Assembly: GCA_046331625.1 (NCBI GenBank)
Contig: JAXLQL010000004.1
Coordinates: 248,001 to 312,000 of the forward strand
Source of the DNA: JAXLQL01 sp046331625
GTDB taxonomy: Bacteria > Acidobacteriota > Terriglobia > Bryobacterales > Bryobacteraceae
Reading direction: 5' to 3'
Length of the DNA: 64,000 nucleotides
The notes under the pieces were generated by a model that worked only from the letters and a program-made list of their open reading frames with translations, was not told where the DNA came from and did not search any database. Made by a program: the position numbers and the translations under genes. Shown in pieces: positions 58,174 to 64,000 of the stretch (its first letter is position 1; each line of letters opens with the position of its first letter).

Positions 58174-61100
58174 TCAGGAGCCGAACACGAACGTCGCGCC
58201 GCCCAGCACTCGTCCGCCGGACTCGTGAATCACGTCGACACGAGCTCCAGCGGTGAGCCCAGGTGCGGAAATCCACATCGCGATGGCGCCAGCGCTCCGC
58301 CGGATTCCTTTCACCCGCGCTTTGCCGCTGGCGCCGGCGATCTCCATCGCGGCAGTCGTGTCAAACTGCGCGGCCGTGGCGCCGAGCTCCGTGCGAAGCG
58401 CGTTCTGCTCGGCCGCGGTCAACGAGCGGCGCTTCAGGTTCGAGAACTCCACGCCTGCCTGCGATGCCGTGGGGATGATGACGCGCACGCGCGCTCCAGC
58501 GGGACCCTCCACGCGAATCGGGTCCGTGTCCGTTCTCGGCGTCACCGAAAGCATCTGCCAGACCGGCCCGGCTGCCGCCACCAAGTGAACGCTCCGCAGC
58601 GCTACCTGTCGATTGCCCGGGACGAGCGTCGCGATCTCGAAGCTCTGCGCAACCGGATCATCCGCCGATTGCACCACCGCGAGCAAGCTCGCATGCTGCG
58701 CGGCTGCGGCAGGCAGAGTCCAGTCGAACTCGACCACTTCGGGTCGCGTCGGCGCAACGGAAATCGTCTTCGCCGCAGCCACGGCCTTCCACGCTCCCGT
58801 TGCAGCATCGGCGGGGAACGCGGTGAAGAAGTCCGCCGGCAAATCAGACAGCCCAGGGGACGCATCCGCGAACAGCACCTTCACCGTCACGTTCGCCGCG
58901 CGTGCGATGCCGCGATTGTGCACCTGTACATAGACACGGTTCAAGGCTCCCCGCATCGGATTTCGATGCGCCAGCTTCGTCTCAAACGCCAGGTAGTCCA
59001 CCGCCGCAACCGGAAGCTGAAAAGCGCCGCCCACCGGGGCATCCACCTTGATGTCGGCCGAGTGCCACCAGAAGAGTGGATCGTTCAAGTTCACAGGCTG
59101 CCGCGGATCGGCCCATCCAGCCGCGACCGGAGACACCGCGGGCCGTCCAGTATCCATCGGATGATCGCGCAGCAGAAGCCGCACATCCGGCATCGCCGCA
59201 ACGTCAAGCTTGCGTTCCCATAACCCGCGACCATGCGTAGCCGCGCGCAAGACTCGCGATCCAGCGTGCAGCTTCAAATCGTACACTGCGACGTTCGGCA
59301 ACCCTTGGCTGAACAGTTGCCAGGTGACGCCGCCATCCTGCGTGCGGAACACGCCAATGTCAGTGCCCGCGTAAATGGTGCTGGGCGCTGCCGCATCGAT
59401 TTGCAATGAGTTCACGGGGGCATCCGGAAGCCGCGCCGCACCTGTGCCGCTGATGTCGGTCCAGGTCCAGGCCGCAGCCGTGAGCCTGCCGCGCCACACA
59501 TGCGGCGTGCCGAACCCCGCCATCGCGACCACCACATTGTCCGCGCTCCCGGGCACCAGTTGCACATCCCAGATCCACCGGGCGGGCAGCGGCGCCGCGC
59601 TGATGAGGGTCGCGCTGCCGCCGCCGGTCCACTTGTAGACTTTGCCGTCAGTGGTGGCGCAGTAAATCAGGTTCGCGTTGACGTAGTGGATCGCCGAAAC
59701 CAGCCCGCTGCCGATACCCGGAAGCGTGACCGTGCCCGGCCAACGGTCAGTGCCTTGCGCGTTCGACAGCTTCAACAACGCGAGCCCAAATGCTACCTTG
59801 TTCGGGTCCGAGTCGGCGAAGGTCCAAGGAGGATAGAACAGCGAATGGCCGCTCAGCCCATCGCGGATCGACACGTAAGAACCGAACTCTCCCGCCCGTG
59901 TCGATCGCTCGGGTGACGTGCCGAATTGTGTGCGAATGCAGTTGTTCGGATTCACCGGATCGATGCCTGACGCACCGCCGTCACCGTCGCCCGAATGGTG
60001 AAACACGGGACTGTTGCGATACATCTCGGTGCCGTTGTCCTGCGTGCCCGCCAGCGCAATCGCATCGCTCGGGGCGAGTCCCATGAACTCGAACTGCGTG
60101 ATGCACAGCCCTTCGTTGAGGGCGTCATCCCAAGTCGCGCCGCCGTCTGAGGTGCGATAGATTCCGCCATCATTGCCTACCCAGACGGTGAGATGGTCGC
60201 TCGGATGAAACGCGAGCACGTGATTGTCCGGATGAATAGCGCCGCCGATTTCCGTGAACGTCCATCCGGCGCCGTTCTTGACGCCTTTGTAGAGCGACAC
60301 GCCGCAGACGTAGATCGTACTCGTGGTGGCGATGTCGACGCCGATGTCGAGCGTATAGGCGCCGTAGACTTCTACGGTAGGCCGCGCGCCGTCAACTTCG
60401 GACCAGTTCGCGCCCTTGTCCGCGGAGGTAAAGATGCCGAGCAAAGAGTCCGTGGCAGAGGCAATCGCCGCGAATATCGTGTGGGGATCGGAAGGCGCCA
60501 CACACAGTACGATCCGGCCGAGGCCGGCCAGGGGAAGGCCAGCAGTCATCTGCGTGAACGCGGGCGCGGCACTGAGCGCGTTCGTGCTCACGAAGATCCC
60601 GCCGCCGAAGAAAGCGCAGTAGACTCGCGTTGGGTCCTGCGGATCAAACGCTACATCGCAGCAGGCGACCACCGGTTTTGCGAGCTCGGGCAGCCCGGTC
60701 GTCATCCTCTGCCACGATGCCCCGCCATCGGTGGATCGCATGAGTCCGAGCGTGGTAGCGCCGAACACCACATCGGGATTCGAAGGCTGCACCGCGATCC
60801 GGTAGAACGCCGCGCCAGTGAGTTCCGCCGCACCGAGATGGGACCATGTCTCACCACCGTCATCGGATCGAAGGATGCCGATGCCGTGATAGTCGGCGTT
60901 CACGGAATCGAACGGGGCAACCTGCGCGTAGTAGAAGATGTTGCCTTCGCCGGTACCCGCGTAGAGGCGCTGGGAATCAGACGGAGCCATCGCCAACGCA
61001 CCGATCGCGAGTGACGGCGCATCGTCTCCTTTCGGCGTCCAATTCACGCCGCCATCGGTGCTCTTCCATACGCCGCCTCGGGCGGCGGAGACGTAGATGG

Positions 61101-61443
61101 TCGCCGGTGACGAGGGACCCACCGCGATCCCGGTGATCCGCCCGGAGACGAGCACGCGGGCGTCGCTGTTGGTCTGCCCGTTCGGAATCGCCATCGGACC
61201 GAGTTGCACCCAATTGCTCGCTCCCGGAACGGGTATCGCGCGAGCCGTGCCGCGGCGCATGGCCTCGCGGGCGCCAACGGCAGCGAGGCGTAGCCTGGCG
61301 AGGTTCTTGCCTTCGCTGCCGAAGCGCCGGTCCTGCGCCAGCTCCCGGAACCGGCGGCCTGGTTGGTCGCTCGGCTCCGGCTTTCTGGCGGGCTTCTTCC
61401 TGGCGGCGGACTTCTTCTTCGGGGCGGCTTTTTTCCGTGTCAC
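58174..61443 (-). CDS. large beta-propeller protein (BNR/VPS10-like repeats)
   Basis: A 1089-residue protein without a clear signal peptide. The first 35 residues are Lys/Ala/Arg-rich (KKAAPKKKSAARKKPARK). The centre has repeated propeller blades such as YVSAARGGVWKSTDGGVNW, GIGILRSDDGGETW, GLMRSTDGGASW and IYRTSDGGATWDD, typical of sialidase/VPS10 type BNR repeats. The C-terminal 350 residues are immunoglobulin-like beta sandwich. No catalytic residues recognised. Function unknown; possibly a scaffold or glycan-binding protein. Confidence 0.8.
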   Translation of the reverse strand: MTRKKAAPKKKSAARKKPARKPEPSDQPGRRFRELAQDRRFGSEGKNLARLRLAAVGAREAMRRGTARAIPVPGASNWVQLGPMAIPNGQTNSDARVLVSGRITGIAVGPSSPATIYVSAARGGVWKSTDGGVNWTPKGDDAPSLAIGALAMAPSDSQRLYAGTGEGNIFYYAQVAPFDSVNADYHGIGILRSDDGGETWSHLGAAELTGAAFYRIAVQPSNPDVVFGATTLGLMRSTDGGASWQRMTTGLPELAKPVVACCDVAFDPQDPTRVYCAFFGGGIFVSTNALSAAPAFTQMTAGLPLAGLGRIVLCVAPSDPHTIFAAIASATDSLLGIFTSADKGANWSEVDGARPTVEVYGAYTLDIGVDIATTSTIYVCGVSLYKGVKNGAGWTFTEIGGAIHPDNHVLAFHPSDHLTVWVGNDGGIYRTSDGGATWDDALNEGLCITQFEFMGLAPSDAIALAGTQDNGTEMYRNSPVFHHSGDGDGGASGIDPVNPNNCIRTQFGTSPERSTRAGEFGSYVSIRDGLSGHSLFYPPWTFADSDPNKVAFGLALLKLSNAQGTDRWPGTVTLPGIGSGLVSAIHYVNANLIYCATTDGKVYKWTGGGSATLISAAPLPARWIWDVQLVPGSADNVVVAMAGFGTPHVWRGRLTAAAWTWTDISGTGAARLPDAPVNSLQIDAAAPSTIYAGTDIGVFRTQDGGVTWQLFSQGLPNVAVYDLKLHAGSRVLRAATHGRGLWERKLDVAAMPDVRLLLRDHPMDTGRPAVSPVAAGWADPRQPVNLNDPLFWWHSADIKVDAPVGGAFQLPVAAVDYLAFETKLAHRNPMRGALNRVYVQVHNRGIARAANVTVKVLFADASPGLSDLPADFFTAFPADAATGAWKAVAAAKTISVAPTRPEVVEFDWTLPAAAAQHASLLAVVQSADDPVAQSFEIATLVPGNRQVALRSVHLVAAAGPVWQMLSVTPRTDTDPIRVEGPAGARVRVIIPTASQAGVEFSNLKRRSLTAAEQNALRTELGATAAQFDTTAAMEIAGASGKARVKGIRRSAGAIAMWISAPGLTAGARVDVIHESGGRVLGGATFVFGS

Positions 61444-61517
61444 AGCTACGGGAATTGTGACACGACCCCGAGAAACGTTTCAAACAGGAATCGCCTCAAA
61501 TGCTTGCCTGCGCGCCG

Positions 61518-62606
61518 CTACTGGGTTTGATAGTAGTCCTGCTGGTTGCCGCTGTTCGAGCCCGTCAATGCGGGGTTCGGAACCTGTTGGGCCGGCTGTT
61601 GCTGGATTCTGATGGCGTTGGCTTGGTCGCGCTTGAGCTTCTCCATCGTTTTGTTGAGTTTCTGCTCTTGCTCGTTGGCGCCCATCAGGCGCATCAGAGA
61701 GGTCCAGTTGGCGCCACACTTCAAGAACTGCATCGCCGTTACAGCCATGCGCCCCTCGAAATCCTCCACCCAAACGTCTTCGAGCGGCACGCCGAACATC
61801 CGCAGCGTGAGCAGAAACGCCAGCGTGTTGGAAGGGGTGGGCTTGTAGTGCCCGCTGTCGGTCCGGATGCGCTTGATTCGGCCGTCCACGATCAACATCG
61901 AGCCCGCGCACGAGACCGCTCCACCAGCCAGGTACGAGGAGTGGTAGATGCCCTCTTGCTCGCCGTAACGTCCGGGATTGTGCGTCATCATGTAGATCTC
62001 GCGCCCCATGGTCATGATGAACGGTCCGTAGTTTTCGTTGTCGAATCGGGTTCCGTCGTTGCTCTTGACGAATGCTTTGGGATTGTAAGCCCGCGCCGAC
62101 GAAACCGGCTTGATCCGGCCCTTCGAGTTCTTCTTCCACCAATCGGCCTGGTAGGCACGGCCGTTCTTGAACCACACGCGATACTTCTCGATGTCCTTGC
62201 GCTTGAGGTAGCGGGCCCGTTCCTCTTCGCTGTCCACCTTGACTCCGACGTCCGACAGCACCCGCCCGAACATCATCTCGAGCTCCCGGGGCAGCACATT
62301 CACCGTAACTCCGAACTGCTGGCAGAGCTCGTTCACCACGCACACGAACAGGGCGTAAACCGCGGGCTGGCGTCCGCGTTCCATCTTTCCGCTCCGCTGA
62401 CAGTTCTTCAGCCAGTAGTCGGTGACGAAGTAGAGGTCGGCGTGGATCAGGGCGCGCGCGAAATCGTCGCCCGCGGCGCGATTGTAGGAGCCGACCAGGA
62501 AGTCGATCCTCTTGAGGATCTGATCGTTGTTCCGGATGGCGAACGTCACGCTGCTGTCTTTTTCCCATTGCGCGAGCGTGGGCACCGAATTGTATTGGAT
62601 GGGCAT
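61518..62606 (-). CDS. hypothetical protein with an SGHY-type domain
   Basis: 362 residues, soluble, no signal. It contains GIYHSSYLAGGAVSCAGSM and RIRTDSGHYKPTPSNTLAFL in the middle, a pattern I have seen in uncharacterised proteins but cannot name. A Gln-rich C-terminus follows. ATG 62606 has GAGG upstream; the small gene at 62625 ends 18 bp before it, same strand. Confidence 0.6.
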   Translation of the reverse strand: MPIQYNSVPTLAQWEKDSSVTFAIRNNDQILKRIDFLVGSYNRAAGDDFARALIHADLYFVTDYWLKNCQRSGKMERGRQPAVYALFVCVVNELCQQFGVTVNVLPRELEMMFGRVLSDVGVKVDSEEERARYLKRKDIEKYRVWFKNGRAYQADWWKKNSKGRIKPVSSARAYNPKAFVKSNDGTRFDNENYGPFIMTMGREIYMMTHNPGRYGEQEGIYHSSYLAGGAVSCAGSMLIVDGRIKRIRTDSGHYKPTPSNTLAFLLTLRMFGVPLEDVWVEDFEGRMAVTAMQFLKCGANWTSLMRLMGANEQEQKLNKTMEKLKRDQANAIRIQQQPAQQVPNPALTGSNSGNQQDYYQTQ

Positions 62607-62624
62607 TTTCGTAATTCCTCGCTT

Positions 62625-62822
62625 TCACTTCGATAGCGATTTCTCGAGGTGAAACCTCTCATCGCTCGTGGGATTGTGTTTTCTCTCCGGAGACTGGGCG
62701 CTCCGGAATCTGCGGCTCAGATGTTCCATCCGCGCCGTGATCTCATCGCGCCGTAGCGGCTCCACCGCGCGCCCTGGCGCCAGCAACAACTCGAGAACCG
62801 GATCGTTTTGAACTCTCGTCAT
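62625..62822 (-). CDS. small hypothetical protein
   Basis: 65 residues, charged (LRRDEITARMEHLSRRFRSA), with GAGGAA upstream of ATG 62822. First of two genes with the 61518 gene. No family recognised. Confidence 0.5.
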   Translation of the reverse strand: MTRVQNDPVLELLLAPGRAVEPLRRDEITARMEHLSRRFRSAQSPERKHNPTSDERFHLEKSLSK

Positions 62823-63073
62823 TGGTTTGTTCCTCTGGCCTCATCCACGTAAGCGACACTCCCGGCGGAATCCCGTCAGGGATTCTTCGGGGGTACGCAG
62901 CGAGGAGTCTCCCCTACCCCTTTTTCGGCCAACTCTGACAGCCACACCCGCGAACGGGGTTATGGCCTCGAACGCGTTTCCCCAGTACCTTCGTCAGTGA
63001 GACACAACACGACCGGCCCACCCCCAAACACACAAAAACTGGCCGGCTGATGCGTCCGCAGTAGGAGGAGACC

Positions 63074-64000
63074 ATGCGCTCGGTTTTGAGCACGCTCGCC
63101 TTTTCCCTTCCCATCGCGGCTGCGGTCTACGAGGTTGGTCCTGGAAAATCATTGAGTTCATTGGGGCAAGTCCCCTGGACTACGCTCCAGCCCGGAGACA
63201 CCGTCAAAATTTACTGGCGATCCACCCCGTATCAGGAGAAGTTCGTCATCGCGCGTTCCGGTACTGCCGCCGCGCCGATCGTCATTCAAGGAATCCCCGA
63301 TTCGAGTGGAGCGCTACCCATCATTGAGGGTAACGGCGCGGTCACGGTGCCAGGAGTTAACTTCTGGAACGAAAACCGCGGCTTGATCAAGGTGGGCGGC
63401 GCCAACATCCCATCTGACTCGAACCCCGGCTACATCCGCATCGAGAGTTTACAGGTGCAAGGCGCCCGGTCTCCGAACCCGTTTCGCACCTTCGCTGGGA
63501 ACGCGAGTTCCTATCAGGACAATGCCGCCGGCATCTATGTGGAAGGCGGCCACGACGTGACCGTCTATCGATGCATCGTCCGCGACAACGGAAACGGCAT
63601 CTTCGTGGCGAGTAACTACGGCAGCACGCAGAACATCTTGCTCGATTCCAATTACATCTACGGCAACGGCAATGTGGGCAGCGGATACGAGCACAATACT
63701 TACACCGAAGCTCTGGGTATGACTTACCAGTTCAACCGCTTCGGTCCGCTCAAGGCCGGCGCCGGAGGCAACAACCTCAAAGACCGGTCGGCGGGGCTCG
63801 TGGTCCGCTACAACTGGATCGAGGAAGGTAACCGCCAACTCGACCTGGTGGAAACCGGCGTCGCTTCCTGGCGCGGCGATCCGCGGTATTCGCAGACCTT
63901 CGTCTACGGCAACATCCTCATCGAGAACGACGTCAGCGACAACTCGCAGATTGTCCACTATGGCGGCGACAGCGGCGACACCACCACGTATCGCCACGGC
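63074..64000 (+). CDS. secreted right-handed beta-helix protein (3' partial)
   Basis: ATG 63074 with GGAGGAG upstream; signal peptide RSVLSTLAFSLPIAAA. The 309 visible residues have the repeating pattern of a parallel beta-helix (GIYVEGGHDVTVYRCIVRDN, GIFVASNYGSTQNILLDSNY, GLVVRYNWIEEGNRQLDLVE), as in pectate-lyase-like or periplasmic copper-binding NosD-type folds. The frame runs off the window, so the end is unknown. Probably polysaccharide-active. Confidence 0.85.
   Translation, partial: MRSVLSTLAFSLPIAAAVYEVGPGKSLSSLGQVPWTTLQPGDTVKIYWRSTPYQEKFVIARSGTAAAPIVIQGIPDSSGALPIIEGNGAVTVPGVNFWNENRGLIKVGGANIPSDSNPGYIRIESLQVQGARSPNPFRTFAGNASSYQDNAAGIYVEGGHDVTVYRCIVRDNGNGIFVASNYGSTQNILLDSNYIYGNGNVGSGYEHNTYTEALGMTYQFNRFGPLKAGAGGNNLKDRSAGLVVRYNWIEEGNRQLDLVETGVASWRGDPRYSQTFVYGNILIENDVSDNSQIVHYGGDSGDTTTYRHG

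Noticed and set aside
62914..63114. 66-residue minus-strand frame
   Set aside because: Opposite the leader and start of the beta-helix gene, no ribosome binding site.

Overview
The window reads as a chromosomal piece of a high-GC acidobacterium close to Solibacter/Bryobacter. The evidence is the large Oar-like TonB-dependent receptors, a C-terminal TIGR03437-type domain typical of Solibacter, a DUF1587/1592-type cytochrome protein, a TIGR02999-type ECF sigma factor, PEP-CTERM proteins and many Tat-signal enzymes. This assignment comes from family content, not from a marker gene. No rRNA, tRNA or CRISPR array was seen.

Layout. 0-2.3 kb: the C-terminal part of a TonB-dependent receptor. 2.4-6.2 kb: a housekeeping operon aroC-def-fmt-argJ. 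6.4-9.8 kb: a coupled run of a triple RidA-domain protein, tadA, a GNAT acetyltransferase and a Tat-type Gfo/Idh/MocA oxidoreductase. 9.8-15.6 kb: a KdpDE-like two-component pair, three 11-bp-spaced direct repeats, a DUF190 protein and a CzcA-type RND pump. 15.7-19.2 kb: a DUF1592-type cytochrome protein converging on a deoxyhypusine-synthase-like gene. 19.3-23.6 kb: carA-carB.

23.6-27.9 kb is the accessory island and the main point of interest. The 3' end of carB is present three times in direct orientation: intact in carB, as a 111-bp relic, and as a 579-bp copy about 98% identical. The intervals carry a DUF4760-like membrane protein and a coupled AAA ATPase/TOPRIM-like pair with the layout of OLD- or PARIS-type phage-defence systems. 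The simplest reading is repeated cassette insertion at the carB 3' end, each event leaving an older carB end downstream. No integrase was found.

28.4-30.3 kb: two unknown genes on the minus strand and a promoter with CTAGTGG inverted repeats. 30.4-37.1 kb: a methyltransferase, an ECF sigma factor, an M48 protease, and a minus-strand run of a frameshifted O-methyltransferase, a CPA2 antiporter and a conserved unknown. 37.2-41.6 kb: three overlapping glycosyltransferases and a SelA-like PLP enzyme. 41.7-46.2 kb: a second ATPase/DUF4276 pair that overlaps the start of an Oar-like receptor. 46.3-48.4 kb: a secreted protein with an HEIGH motif and a TIGR03437-type tail.

48.5-51.1 kb is a small decay zone: a broken parDE pair, an SDR gene, and two direct copies of a MITE-like element flanking a frameshifted unknown gene. 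51.2-53.9 kb holds secreted and PEP-CTERM proteins. 54-58.2 kb holds envelope proteins of unknown function and two Tat-exported sugar or amidohydrolase-type enzymes. 58.2-64 kb holds a large beta-propeller protein, an unknown pair and the start of a right-handed beta-helix protein.
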